Positions 7,892 through 16,531 of a stretch of DNA of 39,287 nt are shown here, in pieces. The position numbers were made by a program, and so were the translations under genes. Numbering within the stretch: the stretch's first letter is position 1; every line of letters begins with the position of its first letter. The notes beneath the pieces are model-generated. The model saw only the letters and a list, made by a program, of their open reading frames with translations, did not search any database and was not told the DNA's origin. Origin of the DNA: an uncultured Acidobacteriota bacterium (lineage in GTDB: Bacteria > Acidobacteriota > Vicinamibacteria > Fen-336); NCBI GenBank assembly GCA_902826455.1, contig CADEEV010000044.1, forward strand, positions 1-39,287, written 5' to 3'.

Positions 7892-9525
7892 CGCCTCGCA
7901 AGTCCGAGCGCGGTCACACCCTCGTCGAGGTCCTGATCGTCGTCGCGATCACGCTGCTCGTCCTGCTGCTCGTCTACTCGCTGACGCGCGTCGGCGTGCG
8001 CCTCGCGGACTCGACGAACGGCCGGCTCGACCGGGAGACCGTGGCGCTGCGCTCCCTGGAGGCGATGTCGTCCGAGATCGCGCGGGCGGGCTACGGCCTC
8101 GCCCTCGACGTGCCGCCTCTCGTCCCCGAGGCGCCCCCCGCCGGCCAGCCGAGCCGCTCCCTCGTGATCCGCTCGCGGCCCGAGCCCGGTGGCGCGCACC
8201 GCGAGGTGCGCTTCCGCTTCGAGAACGGCACCGTGACCCGCGCGATCGACGGCCGCACCTCCCAGGTGCTCGCGACGCGCGTCGCGGACCTGGCGTTCGA
8301 GTTCCTCGACGACCTCGGATCTCCCGTCGCGCCCTGGCGCGTGCCGTCGGCCGGCGCGCTCGTGCGCACGGTGCGGGTCGGCTTCACGATGCTCCCCGCG
8401 CCCGGCGACGTGGCGCCGTTCGAGCAGCGCCTGAGCGTCGGCCTCGAGAGCCAGGGCACCACGCTGCGCTTCGACCCGCCGCCGGAGCACGCGTTCCAGT
8501 TGCGGCGGGTGTTCGTGCGCCTTCCCAACGCCGTCGCGGTCGTCTCACGACCCCACGGCGACTCGGGCGTCGCCGTCGTCGACTCCCCCGCGGGCTGCAA
8601 CGCGCTCTACATGTTCCCGCTCGAGAGCCTGATCGGGGACGTGCGCATCGACAGCGTCGGCGCCCTCGAGGGCGTCTGCGACGTGCGCGGCGCGGCCTTC
8701 GCCCCCGAGGAGAGCGCCTGGGCCGGCTCGCTGCTGCTGGCCCGCGGCGCGCTCCGCTCGGCCCAGGTCTTCCGCGTCGTTCCGGACGCGGAGGGACGCC
8801 TCGGCCCCGGCGCGCCGGTCGTGAAGGTCGCGGACACCGAGCTGCTCAAGAGCGTCACGGGCGCGGCCCTCGACCACGATGCCGTGTTCGTGGCCGACGG
8901 CGACGCCGGCATCGTCTATCGTCACGCCCTCGACGCCGAGGCCTCGAGCTTCACCAGCGCGGCCGTGCTTCCGGGAATCCCCGGGCCGATGGCCTTCGGG
9001 CTCGACGGCGTGCTGTACGCGCTGGTGGCGCCCGCCCAGGGCGGCGGCGGCGACACGCTGTGGTCGATCCCGGTCGACGCCAGCGGAACGCCCCGCCCCC
9101 TGGCGCGCCTCGAAGGCCGCGGCCGCTCCCTCGCCTTCGATCCCGTCACCGGCTCGATCTTCGCCCTGGTCCTCGACCGCGCCGACGACAGCGTGCTGCT
9201 GGAGTTCTCGCGCCGGGCGCTCCACGACACCGCCGTCCCCCCCGAGGTGCGTTTCCGTCTGTCCGAGTGGAAGGCCGAGGTCGAGAGCGCCTTCCCGCCT
9301 CTCGATCCCACGATCCCGCCGCTCCTGTTCCCCGAGCGCCTCTCGTTCGCGTCCTTCGATGCGAACGGCACGCTCTACTTCGGAGCCTCCGAGGTCAGCC
9401 TCGTGTTGCAGGGCGAGCTGGACCGGCCCGGCCTCGGCAGGCGGAAGGTGGGGCTCTCGGGCCTGGTGGGCGTCGACGGCCGGACCTTGCGCCCGCGCAC
9501 CCTCCTGCAGGCCTGGAAGAAATGA
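7888..9525 (+). CDS. PilW-like minor pseudopilin with large C-terminal propeller-like domain
   Basis: 545 residues starting at GTG 7888. The N-terminus is a class III prepilin signal: a charged leader RKSERG, then HTLVEVLIVVAITLLVLLLVY, with predicted cleavage after Gly9 and the conserved Glu at +5 (Glu14). Position +1 is His instead of the usual Phe, which is atypical for the prepilin peptidase and N-methyltransferase. Residues to about 190 look like a PilW/PulJ-type minor pilin (SLEAMSSEIARAGYG and an EVRFRFENGTVTRAI strand). The remaining 350 residues contain repeated beta-propeller-like blades (VFVADGDAGIVYRH, PGPMAFGLDGVLYALV, RSLAFDPVTGSIFALVL, FASFDANGTLYFG). Such an addition would be displayed at a pilus or pseudopilus tip. 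It overlaps the PilX-like gene by ATGA. No assembly ATPase or secretin is in the window. Confidence 0.82.
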   Translation: MTPRKSERGHTLVEVLIVVAITLLVLLLVYSLTRVGVRLADSTNGRLDRETVALRSLEAMSSEIARAGYGLALDVPPLVPEAPPAGQPSRSLVIRSRPEPGGAHREVRFRFENGTVTRAIDGRTSQVLATRVADLAFEFLDDLGSPVAPWRVPSAGALVRTVRVGFTMLPAPGDVAPFEQRLSVGLESQGTTLRFDPPPEHAFQLRRVFVRLPNAVAVVSRPHGDSGVAVVDSPAGCNALYMFPLESLIGDVRIDSVGALEGVCDVRGAAFAPEESAWAGSLLLARGALRSAQVFRVVPDAEGRLGPGAPVVKVADTELLKSVTGAALDHDAVFVADGDAGIVYRHALDAEASSFTSAAVLPGIPGPMAFGLDGVLYALVAPAQGGGGDTLWSIPVDASGTPRPLARLEGRGRSLAFDPVTGSIFALVLDRADDSVLLEFSRRALHDTAVPPEVRFRLSEWKAEVESAFPPLDPTIPPLLFPERLSFASFDANGTLYFGASEVSLVLQGELDRPGLGRRKVGLSGLVGVDGRTLRPRTLLQAWKK

Positions 9526-10070
9526 GGAAGAACGAGACCGGCTCGGCGCTCATCGTGGTGCTGGTGGCGCTGCTCGTCCTCACGCCCCTGGCGCTGCTCG
9601 TCTCGACGCTCGCCACGTCGTACCAGCGCCGCACCTACGTCTTCCGCGACAGCCTCCGCAGCCGCTACGCCCTGCGCGGCGGCCTCGACATCGCCCTGGG
9701 GCGCCTGCGAACCCTCGAGCCGCCCCTCGCCCTGGGGAGCCAGCAGCGCTTCGAGCTCGCCGAGCCCGACTCCCTCGCCGTCTCCGTGCGCGTCGATCGC
9801 GACAGCGACGCCGCGGTCGGCATCGACGGCCGCGTGCTGCGGGGCCGTGAGCTGTCGGGCGTCGACCTCGCGAGCGTCGGCATCGACGGCGAGCGCCGGT
9901 CCGCCCGGCTCTATCAGGCCCTGCAGCTCTACGTCGTGCAGGCCGAGACGGCCGGGTCCGCGAGCAGCCCGGGAATGCGTCTCGTCGCGAGCGTCGCGAA
10001 GACGGAGGACGGCGAGATGCTGGTGCTCGGCACGCGCTACGACACGGCGCTGTTCGGGAGCGGCCGCTAG
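9522..10070 (+). CDS. PilX-like minor pilin/pilus assembly protein
   Basis: 182 residues from ATG 9522, whose ATGA overlaps the stop of the PilW-like gene. The N-terminus resembles PilX: a short basic leader (MRKNETGSA) directly followed by a long hydrophobic helix (LIVVLVALLVLTPLALLVSTLA, about 10-31). The helix runs into an amphipathic continuation with SYQRRTYVFRDSLRSRYALRGGLDIALGRL, where PilX proteins have the same arginine-rich alpha-1 region. The rest is a predicted alpha/beta globular domain ending in beta strands (MRLVASVAKTEDGEMLVLGTRY). PilX-type proteins lack the strict prepilin Glu and act with PilV/PilW in initiating type IV pili or pseudopilus tips. The partner role with the preceding gene is inferred from the overlap. 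A weak hairpin without a U-tract follows the stop. Confidence 0.72.
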   Translation: MRKNETGSALIVVLVALLVLTPLALLVSTLATSYQRRTYVFRDSLRSRYALRGGLDIALGRLRTLEPPLALGSQQRFELAEPDSLAVSVRVDRDSDAAVGIDGRVLRGRELSGVDLASVGIDGERRSARLYQALQLYVVQAETAGSASSPGMRLVASVAKTEDGEMLVLGTRYDTALFGSGR

Positions 10071-10124
10071 GTCACCGCCGAAAACGGCGAGCCGATCGGG
10101 CCGCGTTCGTGAGACATTCGGGAC

Positions 10125-10934
10125 ATGAGCACTCACGGATCGAAGAAGGCGGACGCCTTCCGTGCCCTCCACCACGACGGCCTGTTGATCCTGCCCAACG
10201 CCTGGGACGCGGGCAGCGCCCGGCTGATGCAGAGCCTCGGCGCGAAGGCCGTCGCGACGACCAGCGCGGGCGTCGCCTGGGCCCACGGCTATCCCGACGG
10301 CGACCAGCTGCCGCTGCACCTGATGCTCGCGACCCTGGCCTCGATCGCGCGCGTCGTCGACGTGCCGATCAGCGTCGACATGGAGAGCGGCTTCGCGAGC
10401 GAGCCGGCGGGCGTCGGCGAGGCGGTGACCGAAGTCATCGACGCCGGGGGCGTCGGGATCAACATCGAGGACGGCGCCGGCTCGCCCGAGCTGCTGTGCG
10501 CGAAGATCGAGCGCGCGAAGGACGCCGGCGAGCGTCGCGGGGTCTCGCTCTTCGTGAACGCGCGCTGCGACGTCTACCTCCGGCAGCTCGTGCCGGTCGA
10601 GCGACGCGTGGCCGAGACGATCGCGCGCGGCGAGCGCTACCGGCAGGCGGGCGCCGACGGCTTCTTCGCGCCCGGGGTCATCGAGGCGGCGGAGATCCGG
10701 GCGATCGCCCACGGCGTCGCGCTGCCGCTCAACGTGCTCGCGCAGCCACGGCTCCCCCACGCGGCGGCCCTCGCGTCCCTCGGCGTGCGCCGGTTGAGCG
10801 CCGGCTCGGGCATCAACCAGGCGACCTACGGGCGTGCCCGGAACCTCGTGACCGACTTCCTGCGCGACGGCGCTTCCGATCCCATGCGCGAGGGCTTCCT
10901 GCCCTACGCGGAGATCAACGCGCTGATGAGCTAG
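10125..10934 (+). CDS. Isocitrate lyase/PEP mutase family protein
   Basis: 269 residues from ATG 10125. The family's (beta/alpha)8 signatures are visible: LPNAWDAGSARLM (23-35), the TTSAGVAWAHGYPD loop (45-58), the metal-site strand PISVDMESGF (81-90), VGINIEDG (110-117) and FVNARCDVYL (143-152), where most relatives read NARTDxYL. Members cleave or form C-C or P-C bonds next to a carboxylate (2-methylisocitrate, oxaloacetate, phosphonopyruvate). This subgroup ('isocitrate lyase/phosphoenolpyruvate mutase family', about 260-280 aa) is largely uncharacterised and lacks the KKCGH motif of true isocitrate lyases, so the reaction is undefined. It stands alone, 54 bp after the pilin-like unit. Its TAG overlaps the convergent crcB stop in a CTAG palindrome. 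Confidence 0.9.
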   Translation: MSTHGSKKADAFRALHHDGLLILPNAWDAGSARLMQSLGAKAVATTSAGVAWAHGYPDGDQLPLHLMLATLASIARVVDVPISVDMESGFASEPAGVGEAVTEVIDAGGVGINIEDGAGSPELLCAKIERAKDAGERRGVSLFVNARCDVYLRQLVPVERRVAETIARGERYRQAGADGFFAPGVIEAAEIRAIAHGVALPLNVLAQPRLPHAAALASLGVRRLSAGSGINQATYGRARNLVTDFLRDGASDPMREGFLPYAEINALMS

Positions 10935-11305
10935 AGGACGCGGCCCGCGGCCATGCCGGCCCACACCGCGAGCAGGCCGAGGCCTACCTGGCCCACGACG
11001 TTCGCCAGGGCCCAGCCAGGGTGGCCGGCGCCGGCGAGCGACAGCGTCTCGTAGCCGAACGACGAGAACGTCGTGTAGCCGCCCAGCACGCCGACGAGCA
11101 GGAAGAGACGCGTGTTGGGGCCCAACGAGCCGCGCTCGTCGGCCAGCACCGCGAGCAGCCCGATCGCGAAGCAGCCCGTCACGTTCACGAGGAGCGTCGC
11201 CCACGGGAACGCCGCGGGCCAGTGCCGCTGCGCGAGGAGGTTGGCTCCGTAGCGCAGGCTCGAACCGAGGGCGCCGCCGATGCCGACCGCCAGCCATGGG
11301 AGCAT
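10931..11305 (-). CDS. crcB: Fluoride channel CrcB/Fluc
   Basis: A 124-residue four-helix membrane protein with all Fluc hallmarks: GGALGSSLRY (10-19), TLLVNVTGCFAIG (37-49) with the pore Asn41, and the GVLGGYTTFSSFGYE stretch (72-86) that carries the phenylalanine box and central Na+ site residues. CrcB dimers export cytoplasmic fluoride. The start is ATG 11305. I looked upstream for the conserved GGxGATGG-type core of the fluoride riboswitch and did not see it. The gene converges with the PEP mutase family gene; the two stop codons share the four bases CTAG at 10931-10934. Confidence 0.96.
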   Translation of the reverse strand: MLPWLAVGIGGALGSSLRYGANLLAQRHWPAAFPWATLLVNVTGCFAIGLLAVLADERGSLGPNTRLFLLVGVLGGYTTFSSFGYETLSLAGAGHPGWALANVVGQVGLGLLAVWAGMAAGRVL

Positions 11306-11543
11306 GCCTGCGAGTCTAGCAGGCTGCCCGAGGCGCCCCGAGTTGCCGCGTCATCCAAGACTCTGAAGTGGATTCTTCAGGAGATTGGATCGCGTCGCGT
11401 CCAGCCCCCTGGATTCAGCGTTTTTACCAATGAATGCGGCATCTTAGACCCGCGCTACCACAACCTTGCTCGCGGCTCCGATATTGCTCTATGGATCGGC
11501 ACACACGACCATTCGACGCTCTTGTCGATGGGAAAGGGGTGGC
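11306..11543 (+). promoter_or_regulatory. Upstream region of the TonB-dependent receptor, with a small inverted repeat
   Basis: This 238-bp region separates crcB (leftward) from the receptor (rightward). Between about 11350 and 11500 the GC content drops clearly relative to the flanking genes, as expected of promoter DNA. A perfect inverted repeat CTGAAG-N6-CTTCAG lies at 11363-11380, and the heptamer TGGATTC occurs at about 11369 and again near 11411. A short hairpin TCGAC-N6-GTCGA (11513-11528) precedes the GGAAAGGGG ribosome site at 11530-11538. I could not assign convincing -35/-10 boxes; TTGCTC near 11465 with a poor -10 is the best I see. Operator, attenuator or chance are all possible for the repeat. 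Confidence 0.35.
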
Positions 11544-14447
11544 ATGCGATTTCGGGCTCTCTTCGTTCTTGCGTTGTTCCTGATCGGCGCCGGGCAGCTG
11601 GCGGCTCAGGGCACGCAGACCGGCGTCCTCGTGGGCACGGTCCAGTCTTCCGACGGCGGTGCCCTTCCGGGCGTCGTCGTGACGATCAAGTCCCCGTCGA
11701 TGCTCGGCGTCCGCACCACGGTCACCGACAGCAACGGCGGTTACATCTTCAAGGGCCTCCCGGCCGGCAGCTACACGGCGACGTTCGAGCTCTCGAGCTT
11801 CGGGACCCTCGAGAAGAAGGCCACGGTCAGCATCGGCGTGAACTCGGAGATCGACGCGACGCTGTCGGTCGCGGCGCTCCAGGAGTCGGTCGAGGTCACG
11901 GCCGAGGTCAACTCGATCATCGGCACGACCTCGGGCGGTGAGACGTACGGTGCCGACAAGATCGACACCCTCGCGACGCCGCGCACGATCCAGGGCATCG
12001 CGAACCTGGCGCCGGGCCTGACGGACAACACGCCGAACGGCGGCCAGCTCACGATCTCGGGCGCCTTCGCCTACGACAACGTGTTCCTGATCGACGGCGT
12101 CGACGTGAACGACAACCTGTTCGGGTCCCCGAACAACGTCTTCATCGAGGACGCGATCGACGAGACCCAGGTGCTCACCTCGGGCATCTCGGCCGAGTAC
12201 GGCCGCTTCTCGGGCGGCGTCATCAACGCCGTGACGAAGAAGGGCGGCAACGAGTTCTCCGGCAGCTTCCGCACGGACTTCGTGAACCCGAGCTGGACCA
12301 CGGAGACGCCGTTCGAGAAGGAGAACGACATCACCCGCGAGAGCAAGCTGAACCAGGTGTACCAGGCGACCCTCGGCGGCCCGATCGTCAAGGACCGGCT
12401 GTGGTTCTTCGCCGCCGGTCGCAAGGCCAACACGGACACCCAGGAGACCTTCGACTTCACGGGCATCGCCCACGAGGACAGCAACAAGAACAGCCGCCTC
12501 GAGGGCAAGCTGACGGGCGCCATCAACGAGAAGCACACCCTGCAGGCGAGCTACACGCGCAACAACACGACCGACGTCTCGCCCAGCTTCGATTTCAGCA
12601 TCGACCCGCGCACCATCAACGAGTCCGAGACGCCGAACAACCTGTTCGTCTTCAACTACAGCGGCGTGCTGCGCTCGAACCTGTTCCTGGAGGCCCAGTA
12701 CTCCCAGCAGAAGCTGGAGTTCGCCACGGGCGGCGGCTCGAGCCGCGACATCTTCGACTCGCCGCTCTTCACGACCGGCGTCACGGTCGACGGCGGCTAC
12801 CAGTACAACGCGCCGTACTTCGCCTTCAACGTGGACCCCGAGACGCGCAAGAACCGCCAGCTCACCCTGGGCCTCTCGTACTTCCTCAGCACGAAGGACC
12901 TCGGGCGCCACGACATCAAGGGCGGCTGGGAGAACTTCCGCTCCTCGAACATCGGCGGCAACTCGCAGTCCTCGACGAACTTCGTGTTCTACGCGGACTA
13001 CAAGACCGACGCCGGCGGCAACCCGCTCTTCGACGGCAACGGCAACCTGATCCCGGTGTTCGAGGCGGGCCAGAACCTGTTCCTCAACTGGGTCTCGAGT
13101 CCCGGCGCCCGCATCGACATCACGACGGACTCCTTCTACCTGAACGACAAGTGGGCGATCACGAACCGGCTCTCGGCGAACCTCGGCGTGCGCTACGAGC
13201 GCGTGCGCAGCGAGGCCACGGGCGGCATCGTCGGCGTCGACACCGACACGATCGTGCCGCGCCTCGGCCTCGCCTTCGATCCCCGCGGCGACGGCAAGTT
13301 CACCCTGAAGGCGAACTACGCCCACTACGCCGGCAAGTACAGCGAGGCGCAGTTCGGCAGCAACACGAAGGTCGGGAACCCGAGTCTCGTCTACGGCCTC
13401 TACGTGGGTCCGTCGGGCGAGGGCCGCTTCGCGCCGGGCTTCGACACCAACAACTACTTCCTGCTCGACGCGAGCCTGCCCGATTCCAACGTGTTCTTCG
13501 ACAAGGGCCTGTCGTCGCCCGTGACGAAGGAGATCTCCTTCGCGGTCGGCACGAGTTTCGGGCGCGAGGGCTTCGCGCAGCTGCTCTACACCCACCGCAA
13601 GACCACGAACTTCGTCGAGGACTTCTTCAACATCGACCAGGGCACCGTGGACGTGACGCTGCCGACGCAGTGCATCGACTGCGGCGACGTCACCCTCGAC
13701 CGTCGCGAGTACCGCAACAGCGACCTGCCGACCCGGAGCTACTCCGGCCTGCAGTTCCAGGGCGGCTACCGGCTCACGGACCGCTGGGACATCCAGGGCA
13801 ACTGGACGCACCAGTTCAAGTACGAGGGCAACTTCGAGGGCGAAGGCGCCAACACCCCCGGCATCACGTCGTCCCTCGGGGACTATCCGGAGATCCTGGT
13901 GGAGGACCGCAACTTCCCGACCGGGCGCCTTTCCGGCTACCAGCGCGACAAGGTCCGGGTCTGGACCACGTACGACCTCGGCCTCGGCCGGGTCGGCGAC
14001 ATCAACCTGGGCCTGCTGTACCGCTACGACTCGGCCCTCACCTACAGCCTGTCGGTTGGCAACTTCGACGTCTCGGAGACCCAGCTCTCCCACGATCCCG
14101 GGTACGCGCGGCCTCCGCAGCTCCAGACGATCTTCTTCGGCGGACGCGGCGAGAACTTCTTCAAGGGCTCGAACCTCCTCGACCTCGCGGCCACGTACTC
14201 CGTTCCCGTCTACAAGAAGCTGAAGCCGTACGTGAAGTTCGACGTCCGCAACATCCTGAACGAGCAGGTGCTCGGCGCGGGCGTCAACGGCTTCAACACC
14301 ACGATCCAGGCGAACACCGACGGGCCGCTCGACGCGAACGGCCTGCCGACGACGTTCATCAAGTCGCAGAACTTCGGCAAGGCGACCGGCAACAACAGCT
14401 ACCGCCAGCCGAGGACGTTCACCATCGCGGTGGGCTTCCGCTTCTAG
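11544..14447 (+). CDS. Oar-like TonB-dependent receptor with carboxypeptidase-regulatory-like domain
   Basis: 967 residues from ATG 11544, preceded by GGAAAGGGG; the longer in-frame upstream extension lacks a signal peptide and is rejected. Residues 1-22 are a Sec signal (MRFRALFVLALFLIGAGQLAAQ). Residues about 26-110 form a CarboxypepD_reg-like beta-sandwich (GTVQSSDGGALPGVVVTI, then GGYIFKGLPAGSYTATFEL). The plug follows at about 130-235 (LTISGAFAYDNVFLIDGVDVND, then VLTSGISAEYGRFSGGVINAVTKKGGNEFSG), and the rest is the outer-membrane beta-barrel ending RTFTIAVGFRF, with the terminal Phe needed for BAM recognition. Such receptors import large oligomers or siderophores, or act in adhesion (Oar of Myxococcus). 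No TonB box is obvious between signal and plug. The transcript ends at the strong terminator just downstream. No SusD-like partner is present. Confidence 0.95.
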   Translation: MRFRALFVLALFLIGAGQLAAQGTQTGVLVGTVQSSDGGALPGVVVTIKSPSMLGVRTTVTDSNGGYIFKGLPAGSYTATFELSSFGTLEKKATVSIGVNSEIDATLSVAALQESVEVTAEVNSIIGTTSGGETYGADKIDTLATPRTIQGIANLAPGLTDNTPNGGQLTISGAFAYDNVFLIDGVDVNDNLFGSPNNVFIEDAIDETQVLTSGISAEYGRFSGGVINAVTKKGGNEFSGSFRTDFVNPSWTTETPFEKENDITRESKLNQVYQATLGGPIVKDRLWFFAAGRKANTDTQETFDFTGIAHEDSNKNSRLEGKLTGAINEKHTLQASYTRNNTTDVSPSFDFSIDPRTINESETPNNLFVFNYSGVLRSNLFLEAQYSQQKLEFATGGGSSRDIFDSPLFTTGVTVDGGYQYNAPYFAFNVDPETRKNRQLTLGLSYFLSTKDLGRHDIKGGWENFRSSNIGGNSQSSTNFVFYADYKTDAGGNPLFDGNGNLIPVFEAGQNLFLNWVSSPGARIDITTDSFYLNDKWAITNRLSANLGVRYERVRSEATGGIVGVDTDTIVPRLGLAFDPRGDGKFTLKANYAHYAGKYSEAQFGSNTKVGNPSLVYGLYVGPSGEGRFAPGFDTNNYFLLDASLPDSNVFFDKGLSSPVTKEISFAVGTSFGREGFAQLLYTHRKTTNFVEDFFNIDQGTVDVTLPTQCIDCGDVTLDRREYRNSDLPTRSYSGLQFQGGYRLTDRWDIQGNWTHQFKYEGNFEGEGANTPGITSSLGDYPEILVEDRNFPTGRLSGYQRDKVRVWTTYDLGLGRVGDINLGLLYRYDSALTYSLSVGNFDVSETQLSHDPGYARPPQLQTIFFGGRGENFFKGSNLLDLAATYSVPVYKKLKPYVKFDVRNILNEQVLGAGVNGFNTTIQANTDGPLDANGLPTTFIKSQNFGKATGNNSYRQPRTFTIAVGFRF

Positions 14448-14472
14448 GGTCGTTCCAGGAGTGCGACGTACC

Positions 14473-14501
14473 GGGGCGGCCTTCGGGCCGCCCCTTTTTT
14501 T
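14473..14501 (+). terminator. Intrinsic terminator after the TonB-dependent receptor
   Basis: A perfect 9-bp stem GGGGCGGCC (14473-14481) pairs with GGCCGCCCC (14486-14494) around a TTCG tetraloop, which with the closing C-G is the ultrastable C-UUCG-G form. Seven T residues (14495-14501) follow on the plus strand. It begins 26 bp after the receptor stop and ends 3 bp before the convergent aldo/keto reductase stop. The T-tract is on the plus strand only, so it should act in the rightward direction. Confidence 0.95.
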
Positions 14502-14504
14502 CGT

Positions 14505-15497
14505 CTAGCGGTCGAGCAGTGCGCGGCCGGGCTCGGGATAGCGCTCGCCCGCCGCGGCTCCCTTGGGCGCCGCCTCCTCGATGCGGATGAGATCGTTGAC
14601 GGTCAGCGTGACGTCGGTGGCCGCGAGGTTCTCGTTCAGGTAGGCGCGCCGCTTGGTGCCGAAGATCGGCACGATGGACGGGCCCTGGGCGAGCACCCAG
14701 GCGAGCGCCAGCTGCGACGTCGTGGCCTGCTTCTCGGCGGCGATCTGCTCGAGGGCCTTCACGAGGTCCATGTTCTTCTGGAAGTTCTCGCCCTGGAAGC
14801 GCGGCGACCAGCGCCGGAAGTCGTCGGGAGCCAGGTCGTCGAAGCTCTTGATCTGGCCGCTCAGGAAGCCGCGGCCCAGGGGGCTGTAGGGCACGAAGCC
14901 GATGCCCAGCTCGCGGCAGGCCGGCAGGACGTCGTCCTCCACGTCGCGGCTGAACAGCGAGTACTCGCTCTGGAGGGCCGCGATGGGGTGCACCTTGGCG
15001 GCGCGCCGGAGGGTCTTGGCCGAGGCCTCCGAGAGGCCGAGGTGGCGCACCTTGCCGGCCTTGACGAGCTCGGCCATGGCGCCCACGGTCTCCTCGATCG
15101 GCGTGCTCGGATCGACCCGGTGCTGGTAGTAGAGGTCGATCACGTCGACTCCGAGACGCTGCAGGCTCCCGTCGCACGAGACCTTCACGTAGTCGGGGCG
15201 CCCGTTGGCGCTGCGGTCGTTGGGCCCCGGGCCCCGTACGATGCCGAACTTCGTGGCGATCACCACCTGGTCGCGGCGGCCGGCGATGGCCTTGCCCACC
15301 AGGACTTCGTTCGTGTACGGGCCGTACATGTCGGCGGTATCGAGGAACGTGAGGCCCGCGTCGAGGGCCGCGTGGATCGTCGCGACCGACTCCTGGTCGT
15401 CGCGCGGCCCGTAGAACTCCGACATCCCCATGCAGCCGAGGCCCAGCTCCGAGACCGTCGGGCCCGTCTTCCCCAGACGTCGCGTGTCGAGTGCCAT
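14505..15497 (-). CDS. Aldo/keto reductase
   Basis: 330 residues from ATG 15497. The (beta/alpha)8 AKR fold shows the catalytic tetrad: Asp53 and Tyr58 in LDTADMYGP, Lys83 in IATKFG, and His126 in YYQHRVDP. The N-terminal [23 protein letters not shown] and the NADPH-binding [14 protein letters not shown] near residues 278-291 place it with the AKR13/YakC-type oxidoreductases that reduce aldehydes or sugar-derived carbonyls with NADPH. The ribosome site is weak. It converges with the TonB receptor across the terminator and diverges from the DHDPS-family gene over 62 bp, which must hold both promoters. A metabolic link to the DHDPS/OYE pair is possible but unproven. Confidence 0.95.
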   Translation of the reverse strand: MALDTRRLGKTGPTVSELGLGCMGMSEFYGPRDDQESVATIHAALDAGLTFLDTADMYGPYTNEVLVGKAIAGRRDQVVIATKFGIVRGPGPNDRSANGRPDYVKVSCDGSLQRLGVDVIDLYYQHRVDPSTPIEETVGAMAELVKAGKVRHLGLSEASAKTLRRAAKVHPIAALQSEYSLFSRDVEDDVLPACRELGIGFVPYSPLGRGFLSGQIKSFDDLAPDDFRRWSPRFQGENFQKNMDLVKALEQIAAEKQATTSQLALAWVLAQGPSIVPIFGTKRRAYLNENLAATDVTLTVNDLIRIEEAAPKGAAAGERYPEPGRALLDR

Positions 15498-15559
15498 GAC
15501 ACGAGTTTATCCCCGGGACGCCATGACGCCAGCCCGACCGTTTGGTAGGCTCGCCCGCC

Positions 15560-16531
15560 ATGGCTTCCTCCCACGTTTCCCTCGAGGGCGTCGTCGCCCG
15601 CATCCGTCCCGCGCGGGCCATCGAAGGGCTGTCGGCCGTGCTGATGCCGTTCACGCCCGACGGCCGCCCCGACCTCGACACGTTCGCGCGCCTGCTCGAG
15701 CGCACGCTGCAGGCCGGCCTCACGCCGGCCGTGAACATGGACACGGGCTACGTCCACCTGCTGAGCCCCGCCGTCCGCCTGCAGGTCCTCGACATCGCGA
15801 AGGACCGCCTGGACGGCGGCCGCTTCGTCGCGGGCGCGTTCGTGGAAGACTCGACCGGCCCGCTCCGCGAGCGCTACGCGCGCGCCTGCCACGAGATCTT
15901 CGTGCGCGGCGGCACGCCCATCGTCTTCCCCTGCTCCGACTTCAAGCGCCTGCCGGGCTCACAGGTGGTGAGCCTGTTCGCGCAGCTCGCGGCGGGCACG
16001 CCCGGCCTGCTCGGCTTCGAGCTCGGCGAGGCCTTCGCGCCCTTCGGGCGCATCTTCGACACCGACACCGTGAAGGCGCTGATCGAGACCGAGGGCCTGC
16101 TCGGCATCAAGCACTCCTCCCTGAACCGTCGCCTCGAGTGGGAGCGCCTGGCGCTGCGCGACGCGCGGCGGCCCGAGTTCCACATCTACACGGGCAACGA
16201 CCTCGCCATCGACATGGTGATGTTCGGCAGCGACTACCTGCTGGGCCTCTCGGCCTTCGCCCCCGAGGCCTTCGCGCTGCGCGACCGCTACTGGCTCACG
16301 GGCGACGCCCGCTTCTTCGAGCTCAACGACCAGCTCCAGTATCTGGGCGCCTTCGCGTTCCGCGCGCCGACGCCCGCGTACCGCCACAGCGCGGCCCAGT
16401 TCCTGAAGCTCACAGGCGGCCTCGTCCACGACACGCCTCCTGCCGGAGCGCCGTCGCGGCCCGCGAGCGACGTGGTCGTGCTGGCCGAGATCGCGCGGGG
16501 CCTGCAGGCCTTCTTCGACACGGATGACTGA
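15560..16531 (+). CDS. Dihydrodipicolinate synthase (DapA/NAL) family protein, non-canonical active site
   Basis: 323 residues from ATG 15560 (an in-frame TTG at 15542 would add six residues but has no better ribosome site). The barrel of class I pyruvate-type aldolases is recognisable: [23 protein letters not shown] (25-47), and the Schiff-base lysine in LLGIKHSS (Lys184). The DapA hallmark GTTGE is replaced by NMDTGY (59-64). The YYN tyrosine that relays protons in DapA and NanA is replaced by FPCSDF (123-128). It is therefore unlikely to be a true DHDPS; it may be a sugar-acid dehydratase/aldolase or a retro-aldolase for another 2-keto acid. It overlaps the OYE-family gene by 8 nt, so the two products probably act in one pathway. 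Confidence 0.82.
   Translation: MASSHVSLEGVVARIRPARAIEGLSAVLMPFTPDGRPDLDTFARLLERTLQAGLTPAVNMDTGYVHLLSPAVRLQVLDIAKDRLDGGRFVAGAFVEDSTGPLRERYARACHEIFVRGGTPIVFPCSDFKRLPGSQVVSLFAQLAAGTPGLLGFELGEAFAPFGRIFDTDTVKALIETEGLLGIKHSSLNRRLEWERLALRDARRPEFHIYTGNDLAIDMVMFGSDYLLGLSAFAPEAFALRDRYWLTGDARFFELNDQLQYLGAFAFRAPTPAYRHSAAQFLKLTGGLVHDTPPAGAPSRPASDVVVLAEIARGLQAFFDTDD

Noticed and set aside
10076-10089. CGCCG-AAAA-CGGCG hairpin after the PilX-like gene as terminator
   Set aside because: Only a 5-bp stem and no T-tract follows; this is common by chance at this GC content.
11306-11400. Possible fluoride riboswitch upstream of crcB
   Set aside because: The conserved crcB RNA core and its pseudoknot partner could not be found on the minus strand.
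11424-14093. 889-codon open frame on the minus strand under the TonB receptor
   Set aside because: The translation is repetitive Val/Arg/Asp/Glu with no domain; the receptor on the other strand is unmistakable.
15560-16531. Naming the DapA-like gene dapA
   Set aside because: The GTTGE and YYN motifs required for DHDPS chemistry are absent and the context is not lysine biosynthesis.
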